Shown: positions 55,088 through 62,434 of the stretch, in pieces
How positions within the stretch are numbered: the first letter of the stretch is position 1
Layout of the letters: each line of letters begins with the position of its first letter
Source of the DNA: Microbacterium dextranolyticum
GTDB taxonomy: Bacteria > Actinomycetota > Actinomycetes > Actinomycetales > Microbacteriaceae
DNA: 64,000 nucleotides
Assembly: GCF_016907295.1 (NCBI RefSeq)
Contig: NZ_JAFBBR010000001.1
Span: 1,736,001-1,800,000, forward strand
Direction: 5' to 3'
Notes under the pieces: model-generated
Seen by the model: the letters and a program-made list of their open reading frames with translations, nothing else
Told to the model about the DNA's origin: nothing
Databases searched by the model: none
Translations under genes and position numbers: made by a program

Positions 55088-56496
55088 CCCTCGACTTTGA
55101 CGCGTGGGACGAGCAGCACACACGCCTGTTCGACCGACACCTCGCAGCACTCGGCGAACTGGACGACAACGCCGTCCTGAGCATGACGACGAACACCCCC
55201 GACCGTGAGGGGAGGCTGGTCTGGGACGGCTTCGTCGGAACCGCACCCGTCCGCGATGCCGAACAGGCGTGGGCACGGATCGAGCGGAACGCCCGCAAGG
55301 ACGCCGCCTGCTACTTCGGCATCGGCGTGCGCCGCGGCGGCACCCGCGGTCAGGGCGGCAAGAACGACGTGCTCGCACACACGCTCCTCGCCGCTGACCT
55401 CGACTGGGCGGAAGGTGACCACAAATCGTCTACGAATCCTCCCCGCGAGGTGCTCGAACAGTGGATCAACGATTGCCCCGCGATCCCGGGATTGATCGTG
55501 AACTCTGGCGGAGGGTTCCACATCTACGCCACGCTCTCCGAACCGGTGGACGTGCAGCACGACCCTCGCGGGCGCGCACTTTACGCGGGGTGGAGGCACT
55601 GGTGGGTAGCGAGAGCACGCGAAGACGGCTTCAATATCGACCTCGCACCGCTCAACAATCAGGCTCTCGTCCTCCGGGTCGCCGGAACTCCCTGCCCGAA
55701 GTACCCCGGCACCCTCGTCACCATTGAGCGGTCGCTAGAGACGACCGATGACGACTACGAGATCGACGATCTCCTCACCCTGTTCCCCGCTCCCCCTGAG
55801 CCCGAGAAGCGAGCACGCACCGCCGAGGGGCGAACAAGTCGCGGCGGCGACAAGAGCGCTGTGCCCGCGGGAGGGAGCCTCGACGACTTCACGCCCGGTG
55901 ACCTGTTCGCAGTGGAAGGTGACCTCGAAACGATCCTGATCGACCTCCTCGACGCCGACTACGCCGGACGCACCGGAGACGCAGGGTCACTCCTGCTCCC
56001 GTGGACTAATGGAGGGGCGGTCGATCCGCAGCATCCGTTCGGCAAGAACGGCGGGGTCTTCGTCCACCACGACGGCACTCCGCTCCTCTCGATTTACGGG
56101 CAGGGGGTGCGCGAGGACTGGGCGCACTTCGCGGGAACGATCCCCGACACCCACGCCGAACTCGATCTCTACAACGCGTTCTACGCGCTCGCTCAGGTCG
56201 TTGCGCGCAAGGGTGCCGACCCGGAGGAATCCTGGTCGCTCGCAGCGCGCCTCGTCGTCCGCTATCGCCGGATCGACAAGAACGGCTTCGCCGACTACGG
56301 CGACCTCTACGACGATCTGGCGGCTTGCGCCGACCTCGACGACCTCATCGCCCTCGTTCCCGCACGCAAGCCCCGCCCCGGAACGGTGCGCACTCTCGAC
56401 GCGCCGACGCGGCCGGCGCCGCCGGCCGCCGTGATCCGTCGCATCTCGGGCGACACACACGCTCTCGCGTCGGCTCCGAAAATCCGTCGCCTGTAA
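55084..56496 (+). CDS. Archaeo-eukaryotic primase-like (AEP) protein
   Basis: 470 residues. In order: LLAADLDWA (D105 and D107, motif I), VNSGGGFHIYATL (S141 and H146, motif II) and FNIDLAPLNNQALVLRVAGT (D186, motif III, and the LRxxGT string of plasmid Prim-Pol). This order is the AEP catalytic core, so it likely primes DNA synthesis for the element. The C-terminal 200 residues are a poorly conserved helical region. ATGA overlap with the DUF3223 gene fixes the start. Confidence 0.8.
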   Translation: MTLDFDAWDEQHTRLFDRHLAALGELDDNAVLSMTTNTPDREGRLVWDGFVGTAPVRDAEQAWARIERNARKDAACYFGIGVRRGGTRGQGGKNDVLAHTLLAADLDWAEGDHKSSTNPPREVLEQWINDCPAIPGLIVNSGGGFHIYATLSEPVDVQHDPRGRALYAGWRHWWVARAREDGFNIDLAPLNNQALVLRVAGTPCPKYPGTLVTIERSLETTDDDYEIDDLLTLFPAPPEPEKRARTAEGRTSRGGDKSAVPAGGSLDDFTPGDLFAVEGDLETILIDLLDADYAGRTGDAGSLLLPWTNGGAVDPQHPFGKNGGVFVHHDGTPLLSIYGQGVREDWAHFAGTIPDTHAELDLYNAFYALAQVVARKGADPEESWSLAARLVVRYRRIDKNGFADYGDLYDDLAACADLDDLIALVPARKPRPGTVRTLDAPTRPAPPAAVIRRISGDTHALASAPKIRRL

Positions 56497-56498
56497 AC

Positions 56499-56528
56499 GT
56501 CCAGCCGAGACCGCGACGTGCGTGTAAC
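56499..56528 (+). promoter_or_regulatory. Element promoter P3 (P-loop ATPase)
   Basis: GTCCAGC-N16-GTGTAAC, beginning two bases after the primase stop. Here a leader of about 40 bases with GGAGAGGA precedes the GTG, so this transcript is not leaderless. Confidence 0.75.
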
Positions 56529-56569
56529 GACCTGAGCCGCACACGAGCGGGCTCGGAGAGGACAACCCC

Positions 56570-58534
56570 GTGGACGCCGCGAACATCACCGATCTGCTCG
56601 CCTCGGACGAGCCGTTCGAGGTCGACCTCTCACAGGGCACTACCGTCCGTATTGCCGGTGTGGACACTGCCGTCGTCACAACGAAGAAGGTCAGGACTAA
56701 GGACGACAACGGCGATGAGATCGAGGTCGATAAGGTCGTCCAGGTCGCCGACTTCGTCCCCTGGCTCCCCGTGACACACGAGGCACACCGGATCACCCGC
56801 GATGGGGAGACGCGCGCGACCGCGGAGACTCGCTTCTACCCGGAGGTGATTACCCGCCGCGGACGCTACCGCTCCACGAACCCCGTCTCGGAGGTCGTCG
56901 CATACGACCTCAAGAAGCTCCGCTCGCTGCTGCACAAGGCGGGGCTCGTCCTGCCGCTCGCCGCTGTCGACCGTGCTCGTCTCGAAAACGTGATCTCCGA
57001 ACTCGGAGCACACGACGGCTCCCGCGATCAGCGGGTCGCCTACGAGTCGATGGGGTGGGCGAAGATCGACGGCTCGTGGACCTACGTCGCCCCGCGCGGC
57101 GCGGTCACGGCAGAGGGCATCATCGACCTCGCCGTCACGTCTCCCGGGAGCGACGACGACAACCCCGACGCTCTCCCCCCGGCGCTCGCAGAGATCGGAT
57201 TCGACCGCCTCCCAAAGAGCACTGAAGAACTGCGCGACGCGGCGGGGGCGATCCGTGCGTTCATCGAGCAGACGACCCCCGATCACCCCGCTCCGTATCT
57301 GCTGCTCGGAACCGTTTTCACGAGCGTCCTCCCTAACCCCACGCAGACGGTCGCGAACCTGGTCGGACCGACTGGTCAGGGTAAGAGCCAGCTCGCACGC
57401 GCCGCCCTCGGGTTCTTCTCCTCCGCGCAGAAGGTGACCGCGGACCTCACCGCGAAGCCGTCCCTGATCGGTCTGCAAGCGCGCGCCGTGTGGAGCCGCC
57501 ACTGCCTCTGCGTCTGGGATGACTACCGCGCTGAGTCCGCAGCCGCAGACGCCGACATGCGCCGCAACGCCTCCTCCCTGATCCAGATGCACCTGACGGG
57601 TGACGACGCCGCGAAGTCGAACAAGCTGCGCGGCATCGGCGCAGCCAACCCCGTGCAGTCGTTCGGCGTCCTCACATCGGAGCAAATTATCGACGGAGGC
57701 GAGGGCATCGCGAACCGCCTGCTCGTCGCACACCTCGGCGCGGGCGACGTGCTCCTCAACCCGCGCGGCGAGGCTCCCGTCGATGTGTGGCGGCACCAGT
57801 GGGAGACGACAGGGAGGGCGCGAGCGTTCATGGCTGCCTTCCTCCGGTGGCTCGCCGCACAGATCGAGACCGCGGGAGGACTCCGCGAGTTCGAGCGCAA
57901 GGTCGACCGCCGACGCAGCAAGCTCCTGAACGACCTGCCCACCTCGCGCACCCTCACGAGTGCCGCGATGGTGTTGACCGGGTGGGATCGGCTGTTCGCG
58001 TTCGCGGAGGAGGCAGGGTTCGACGACCTCCTCCCCGACTGGGAGGACATCGAGACCGCGATTCTCGCGACGGCGAACGCCGCGGACTCCGCCGCGAGCG
58101 ACCAGAACCCTGCCCGCCGCATCCTCGAAGCCACCCGGGACAAGATCGCCGCAGGCGCCGGTTATGTCACCCGCGAGTTCGACGTGCAGCCCGAGCAGTG
58201 GGCTGCGCTCGGGTGGGAGAACGACCGCAACCACATCCGACCGAAGCCCCGCGCCGACTTCGTCGGGCTGCTCACCCCCGACAGCGAGTGGATCGCCGTC
58301 TCGGGGAACTGGATCGAGACGCTGCGGCAGCGGATGGGAATCACCACCTCCGCGCAGGCGCTCCGGGAGAAGTTCCTCGACCTCCCCGACGTGCACCCCG
58401 ACAGCGCCAAAGCGAAGCCCTCCGGATTCGGGTTCGAAGGACGCCCCCGCGGCATCTACGTACGCACCTCCGCGCTCGTGCCCGACCTCGACTCTGTGCC
58501 GACCTCAACGTCGAAAGAGCGCGAGCGGTTCTGA
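56570..58534 (+). CDS. P-loop ATPase, probable replicative helicase
   Basis: 654 residues from GTG. After a 230-residue N-terminal part come Walker A (GPTGQGKS, 266-273) and a Walker B with Trp-Asp-Asp (HCLCVWDDY, about 311-319). Downstream lie an Arg-finger-like region and a C-terminal domain. It resembles the helicase half of plasmid primase-helicases (DUF927-like), and the neighbouring AEP protein supplies the primase half. The helicase assignment is an inference. Confidence 0.75.
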   Translation: MDAANITDLLASDEPFEVDLSQGTTVRIAGVDTAVVTTKKVRTKDDNGDEIEVDKVVQVADFVPWLPVTHEAHRITRDGETRATAETRFYPEVITRRGRYRSTNPVSEVVAYDLKKLRSLLHKAGLVLPLAAVDRARLENVISELGAHDGSRDQRVAYESMGWAKIDGSWTYVAPRGAVTAEGIIDLAVTSPGSDDDNPDALPPALAEIGFDRLPKSTEELRDAAGAIRAFIEQTTPDHPAPYLLLGTVFTSVLPNPTQTVANLVGPTGQGKSQLARAALGFFSSAQKVTADLTAKPSLIGLQARAVWSRHCLCVWDDYRAESAAADADMRRNASSLIQMHLTGDDAAKSNKLRGIGAANPVQSFGVLTSEQIIDGGEGIANRLLVAHLGAGDVLLNPRGEAPVDVWRHQWETTGRARAFMAAFLRWLAAQIETAGGLREFERKVDRRRSKLLNDLPTSRTLTSAAMVLTGWDRLFAFAEEAGFDDLLPDWEDIETAILATANAADSAASDQNPARRILEATRDKIAAGAGYVTREFDVQPEQWAALGWENDRNHIRPKPRADFVGLLTPDSEWIAVSGNWIETLRQRMGITTSAQALREKFLDLPDVHPDSAKAKPSGFGFEGRPRGIYVRTSALVPDLDSVPTSTSKERERF

Positions 58535-58620
58535 AAGTATATTTTCTCGTCTGTCGATGATGCAGATATAGCCTTTTGCCCAGATCAGAAGCTATTTTTT
58601 GTCGCAATGTGTGATAGACT
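58535..58620 (+). promoter_or_regulatory. AT-rich promoter region of the hairpin-rich RNA
   Basis: AT-rich for this genome, with AAGTATATTTTC, GATATAGCC and a run of six T. An extended -10 (TG, one base, TAGACT at 58615-58620) would start transcription near 58627. No good -35 is seen, which is usual for an extended -10 promoter. This is not of the GTCCAGC type, so it may be read by the host RNA polymerase. Confidence 0.5.
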
Positions 58621-58626
58621 GAGGGC

Positions 58627-59092
58627 ACAACTCAACAGGGGAATCGGGATAGCAGCCGACAGCCGAACCGGTAGTACCGGCGCCTCCCCGGAGACGAGGC
58701 AATCCCAACCAGCCGAGCAGATCGGACTGGTCGATTTGCGGCACACACGGTGAAAGACCGGAAGCGCACCGCCGCAGGTGCGTGGGTTCGCGGTAGAGGA
58801 GACCACGAACTATCGGGCGCAGCGCCCGTCTCTCGACAGCGAGAAGCCGTGTCGTCTCGGCGCTGTCCGTCGCTCACCGCGACGCAAAACAAGGAAGTCC
58901 TGACGGGGGCAGTCCCCGAGAACGCGCGCTTGAGAAACAGCGCTCGGCAGGCAAACCGGCGGCGGCTCCGCAAGAGCCAAAACCGGCAGAAAACGGACCA
59001 GGACACCACGCCGCCGAGGCGGGGTTAGTGGGCATCTGCACGCAGAAGCGCCTCCCCAGGCAGAGCTTCTGCAAGTCGCAGAAATCCGCCCC
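58627..59092 (+). ncRNA. Hairpin-rich structured RNA or long leader ahead of the first sigma gene
   Basis: About 466 bases with at least eleven separate stem-loops in one orientation. Examples: ACCAG-CCGA with TCGG-CTGGT (58708-58731), GCGCACC with GGTGCGT (58764-58783), CGGGCG with CGCCCG (58814-58828), CGTCGC with GCGACG (58868-58884), CGGGG with CCCCG (58904-58918), GGCTC with GAGCC around CGCAA (58964-58978), and a nested GCAGAAGC/GCTTCTGC hairpin (59042-59072). No good coding frame fits. It could be a separate RNA or a leader controlling the sigma gene. It does not match tmRNA, RNase P RNA or group I/II intron hallmarks. Confidence 0.6.
59042..59084 (+). promoter_or_regulatory. Two mutually exclusive hairpins before the sigma start
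   Basis: Segment A, GCAGAAGC (59042-59049), pairs with segment B, GCTTCTGC (59065-59072), with a small GCCT/AGGC hairpin inside. Segment B can instead pair through TTCTGC with segment C, GCAGAA (59078-59083). The GTG start of the sigma gene is ten bases further on and has no Shine-Dalgarno. This layout could switch translation. Confidence 0.5.
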
Positions 59093-59836
59093 GTGGTCGA
59101 CGCCCACACCCCCGATTCCACCCTTCTCTCCGAGTACCGCGCAGGTCGAACCCCCGGCGCAACCCCCGCAGAAAAACGCCTCGGCGACCGCAGCATCGCA
59201 CTGCTGATCGAGCGGCACCGCAGTCGCGCATTCGCGATTCGCAACAAGACCGAATCGCTGCGAGGACTCGACGACGACACCGTCGAGTCTGCCTACTACG
59301 GCGCAATCCTCTCCTGCCTCGAAAAGTTCGAGATGGACGGGACCGCCGAGTTCAGCACCTACCTGCACGCCGCGATCCGCAATGCGCTGCGCGACGAGGC
59401 GCGCAAGGTTCGACGCCGTCTCCTCCACGAGACTGCCCCGGTCGTCACAACCCAGGATGGGGAACTCCTCGACACGTTCGACCTGATCGCTGCCGATCCC
59501 GTCGAGTCCGCGCACGACTACGACGACGCCCTCCGCACCATCCTCGATGCTCTCATCGCGGTCGCCATCGCACGGGTTGCCCGCGACCGCGATGAGGTGC
59601 TCCGCGTGTTCCTCCTCCGTCACCTCCACGACATCGCATTCCCCGGCGAATTCCGTAACGAGAACGGCACCCTCCGCACACCCGGACGCGCGGAGATCGC
59701 TCAACGCCTCGAGCTCACCGAGCGCCGCGCGCGCACGCTCATCGACCACGCCGACGCCCTCCTCGAACCGCTCCAGGAGCGGATCGCTGAAAAGTTCGGC
59801 TGGGACCGTCCAGCCGAACTCGTGACAAGCGTGTAA
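59093..59836 (+). CDS. Sigma-70-like factor 1 of the element
   Basis: 247 residues from GTG. About residues 57-105 look like region 2: GAILSCLEKFEMDGTAEFSTYLHAAIRNALRDEA has the KF-x5-FSTY core that binds core polymerase and melts the -10. About residues 197-220 form a region 4 helix-turn-helix (RAEIAQRLELTERRARTLI). Regions 1.1 and 3 are lacking, as in ECF-type sigmas. No Shine-Dalgarno is apparent; start chosen by frame. Its last codons and stop lie inside promoter P4. Confidence 0.75.
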   Translation: MVDAHTPDSTLLSEYRAGRTPGATPAEKRLGDRSIALLIERHRSRAFAIRNKTESLRGLDDDTVESAYYGAILSCLEKFEMDGTAEFSTYLHAAIRNALRDEARKVRRRLLHETAPVVTTQDGELLDTFDLIAADPVESAHDYDDALRTILDALIAVAIARVARDRDEVLRVFLLRHLHDIAFPGEFRNENGTLRTPGRAEIAQRLELTERRARTLIDHADALLEPLQERIAEKFGWDRPAELVTSV

Positions 59837-59837
59837 C
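59808..59837 (+). promoter_or_regulatory. Element promoter P4 (59865 operon)
   Basis: GTCCAGC-N16-GTGTAAC lies within the end of the sigma 1 gene, whose TAA stop (59834-59836) is part of the right box. A leader with AAAGGAA precedes the ATG at 59865. Confidence 0.75.
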
Positions 59838-59864
59838 TGCACAGGAACGAAAGGAACGCCCATC

Positions 59865-60689
59865 ATGTGCAGAGCAAGCAACGACCCTCGCGGCGGATAC
59901 CGCTGCGACACCCACATCGCTCAGCGCGCAGCGCGCGCATTCAATCATTTCGACGCCGTCTACAACCGCACCGACATGACCCCCTCGGCACGACGACGCT
60001 CACTCGATGCAGCGGCGGAGCGCATCCGACGCGCGGATGCGGAGATCCGCGCCCGAGCGGGAGAGTATGCGGTGCGCTTCACGAGCACCGGCGACGCAGC
60101 GCACGCCGAGCGAGCGAAGCGAGTGCGCGACGCGCTCCCCGACGAGTGGTACGAGGCGGTCGAACTGGGTGGTCGGCGCGACCCCCGCAGCAGCGATGAG
60201 TTCGCCGCTCAGGTCGCGGAGTATGACCTTCGCGCGCTCGACGGATGTCACCCGAGCGCACAAGAGGAGGAAAAGTTCCACTACGACTGCTGCGCGTTCT
60301 TCGGGAACCACAACAACGGGCTGGAGAGTTCCATACCTGAGGATTTCGCCGCGAGCGGAAACACCTTCCGCCGAAACGTCGACCATGCGGCTCTCGCTCA
60401 TGAGATCGCACGCATCCGAGTCGGGATCGACTACGGCGACCCCACGTACACCGACGAACCCGCACTGACATTCACGCCCACTCGCGATATCAGCAGGGAT
60501 GAGCTGGAGAAGCGCGCAAAGGAGTGGCTCGACATGACCGAAGGCGAAGCCCGCGCGCACGGACTCCCGAGCATCTGGCTGACTCCACGCAAGAACCCTC
60601 GGAAGAACACCGTTCAGGAGATCGCGGTTGCGATGTTCCCCCGAGGGGCAATCACGCTCGCTGACCGCAAGGATTGGAACATCGGATGA
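59865..60689 (+). CDS. Element protein of the MCRASNDPRG type
   Basis: 274 residues. The N-terminal MCRASNDPRGGYRCDTH is a string seen at the start of many actinobacterial plasmid, element and phage proteins; it has Cys2 and Cys14 with His17. The middle is charged and helical, and a KNTVQEIAVAMFP string lies near the end. Function unknown. First gene behind promoter P4; ATGA overlap with the next gene. Confidence 0.65.
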   Translation: MCRASNDPRGGYRCDTHIAQRAARAFNHFDAVYNRTDMTPSARRRSLDAAAERIRRADAEIRARAGEYAVRFTSTGDAAHAERAKRVRDALPDEWYEAVELGGRRDPRSSDEFAAQVAEYDLRALDGCHPSAQEEEKFHYDCCAFFGNHNNGLESSIPEDFAASGNTFRRNVDHAALAHEIARIRVGIDYGDPTYTDEPALTFTPTRDISRDELEKRAKEWLDMTEGEARAHGLPSIWLTPRKNPRKNTVQEIAVAMFPRGAITLADRKDWNIG

Positions 60690-60853
60690 CCGATCTCACC
60701 GCAACCCTCAGCCGCCCCGACGACGCCACGTTGCGCATCGAGTTCGGCGACGGCGCGGTCACTGCCGACGTGTCCGTGCCTGACAGTGCACACGCCGCGA
60801 TGGTCGCCTCGAAGCATCTCGCAGCGCAGGGGGTGGTCGTCGATGTCCGATGA
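60686..60853 (+). CDS. Small acidic protein, 55 residues
   Basis: LTATLSRPDDATLRIEFGDG with a hydrophobic end. ATG overlaps the preceding stop, and its stop overlaps the next gene by 11 bp, so it is part of a coupled run. No family. Confidence 0.6.
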   Translation: MTDLTATLSRPDDATLRIEFGDGAVTADVSVPDSAHAAMVASKHLAAQGVVVDVR

Positions 60854-61013
60854 CACCACCGCACGCTACCTGCCCGTCTCGAAGGCGGCAGCGCTGCTCG
60901 GCGTCCACCGCACAACCCTCGCCCGAGCCGTGCGCGAGGGCAGCTTCCCGTCCCGGCAGATCGGCAAGCGCCGCATGGTCGCCGAGCGCGACGTGATCGG
61001 TCGTGGACAATGA
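60843..61013 (+). CDS. Excisionase-like helix-turn-helix protein
   Basis: 56 residues: YLPVSKAAALLGVHRTTLARAVREG then FPSRQIGKRRMVAERDV, the layout of an excisionase/MerR-type DNA-binding domain (helix-turn-helix plus short wing). It could be the directionality factor of the element or a local regulator. ATGA overlap with the next gene. Confidence 0.75.
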   Translation: MSDDTTARYLPVSKAAALLGVHRTTLARAVREGSFPSRQIGKRRMVAERDVIGRGQ

Positions 61014-61309
61014 CCGCGCCCGCACTCCGCTGGCGGCACTTCGTCGAGATCGGAAGAGACCATCTGTGGATCGCGATCTCCGCATCCGATTCCACAGTGC
61101 ACGTAATCGTGACCGGTCGCGTCCGATATCTGCCGGTCGATCATGCCGACAGCCGCCGGATCATCCCGAGCGACCTCGCCGACCGGCGCATCTTGCTCGA
61201 CGAACTCGCGCACATCATTGACGAGGCGTTGCCCGACGCGACTCCGCCGACGGTTCTTCGAGCCGCGATGCGGAACGTTCGAGGGAATCTCGGAACCCTC
61301 ACGGAGTAG
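61010..61309 (+). CDS. Small element protein, 99 residues
   Basis: Beta-rich first half (HLWIAISASDSTVHVIVTGRV) and a helical second half (LADRRILLDELAHIIDEALPD). Coupled to the excisionase-like gene by ATGA. Last gene before promoter P5. Function unknown. Confidence 0.65.
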   Translation: MTAPALRWRHFVEIGRDHLWIAISASDSTVHVIVTGRVRYLPVDHADSRRIIPSDLADRRILLDELAHIIDEALPDATPPTVLRAAMRNVRGNLGTLTE

Positions 61310-61322
61310 TTCGAGGGAAACC

Positions 61323-61353
61323 GTCCAGCGGAGCCCCTTTCTATGCGTGTAAC
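61323..61353 (+). promoter_or_regulatory. Element promoter P5 (sigma factor 2)
   Basis: GTCCAGC-N17-GTGTAAC, then GGCGC and ATG as at P2. A sigma gene behind its own kind of promoter is the layout of positive autoregulation. The spacer is 17 rather than 16. Confidence 0.75.
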
Positions 61354-61358
61354 GGCGC

Positions 61359-61988
61359 ATGGAAGAGGCAATCAACCCCGACACCGCCGACCTCGCGCTC
61401 TACCGCGCGGGCTATGAGCGCTCCGCAGACAAGCGCACCGTATCCCCGATCCCCGGGGCGGACGTGCGCGCCGCAGACCGGGCGCTCGGGAGGCTCCACT
61501 CCCGAACCCATTGGCGCGTCTTCGCGACTGTCCACCGTCGCCTCCCGGGCGTGGACGCCGATCTCGTCGGTGACGCGCTCAACGACTCCCTCTACCGCCG
61601 CAGTTTCGACTACGACCCCAGCGGTGACGCGACCTTCTCGACCTGGCTCTGCAATGTCGTCGGCAACGCTGTCGCCAACGCGCTGCGAGATGCCGCCCGC
61701 GCCGAGGCGCGAGCCGAGCGCGATGCTCTCCGCGAGGAGAAGGAGACGGTCGGTGACGACGACGAGATGCGCGACCTGATCGGCGCAGTCCTCGACACGC
61801 TCGACGACGCCGACGAACTCAGCCGCGACCTCGCCGCTCGCATCCTCGCTCCCGCCCTCGGCGGTCGACCGGAGCCACGGCGGGCAATCGAGCAGCGGCA
61901 CGGGCTCTCTCCGAAGGCGGTACGGATCGCCGAATCCCGCGTGCGGGAGCGGCTCGCCGTCGGGGCAAAGGCGCTCGTTACGGGGTGA
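61359..61988 (+). CDS. Sigma-70-like factor 2 of the element
   Basis: 209 residues. About residues 65-112 are region 2-like (ALNDSLYRRSFDYDPSGDATFSTWLCNVVGN, with the same FST core as factor 1 but with Trp-Leu after it), and about 172-200 region 4-like (AIEQRHGLSPKAVRIAESRVRERL). ECF size. No Shine-Dalgarno; the ATG lies five bases past promoter P5, so it is likely leaderless. Either factor could read the five promoters; this one lies inside its own regulon. Confidence 0.75.
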   Translation: MEEAINPDTADLALYRAGYERSADKRTVSPIPGADVRAADRALGRLHSRTHWRVFATVHRRLPGVDADLVGDALNDSLYRRSFDYDPSGDATFSTWLCNVVGNAVANALRDAARAEARAERDALREEKETVGDDDEMRDLIGAVLDTLDDADELSRDLAARILAPALGGRPEPRRAIEQRHGLSPKAVRIAESRVRERLAVGAKALVTG

Positions 61989-62011
61989 AAAGTGCGACAG
62001 GAAGTGAACCC

Positions 62012-62422
62012 ATGAGCCTCTCGATCACCCCGCTCGACGCAACCACGCTGCGCATCTCGAACGACTCGGGCGAGGCGCTCGTGCGCGTGCGCGACGCCGC
62101 TCGCGCGGCGGAGATCGCGCAGGAGGAGGTCTCGCTCCGCAAGCGGCGCATTCGCCTCTCGTACCCGACCGATGACATGACCTCGCGGTGGGTCGAGATC
62201 AGTGTCGATGGCGTCGCGACAGCCGACCTCCACGACGTTCTCGACTACCCGTTCCATGACGCATTCGATCTCGCAGTCGTCGACGACCGCGTCCGCATCG
62301 CGTGGGGTGAGCACACCCCGACGTTCCGTGTGGTCAGTCTCCTCCCCGACCTCATCTCGACGCTGTCCGCGGCGTCGTTCATCTCCGACCGCGAGGGCGC
62401 CCGCGCCCTCCGCCTCCGCTGA
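62012..62422 (+). CDS. Unknown element protein, 136 residues
   Basis: ATG at 62012 with AGGAAG eight bases ahead; an in-frame GTG at 61985 sharing GTGA with the sigma stop is an alternative. A beta-rich protein with a basic helix near residue 30 (RAAEIAQEEVSLRKRRIRLS). No family recognised. Confidence 0.6.
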   Translation: MSLSITPLDATTLRISNDSGEALVRVRDAARAAEIAQEEVSLRKRRIRLSYPTDDMTSRWVEISVDGVATADLHDVLDYPFHDAFDLAVVDDRVRIAWGEHTPTFRVVSLLPDLISTLSAASFISDREGARALRLR

Positions 62423-62434
62423 AAGAAGAAGACC

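Noticed and set aside
58750..59028. 92-residue basic reading frame from a GTG inside the hairpin-rich region
   Set aside because: Its third codon positions are not GC-biased as in neighbouring genes, it has no ribosome binding site, and the sequence is explained by consecutive stem-loops.
58627..59092. tmRNA, RNase P RNA or a group I/II intron
   Set aside because: None of the hallmark sequences of these RNAs is present (no RNase P core string, no tRNA-like end, no domain V).
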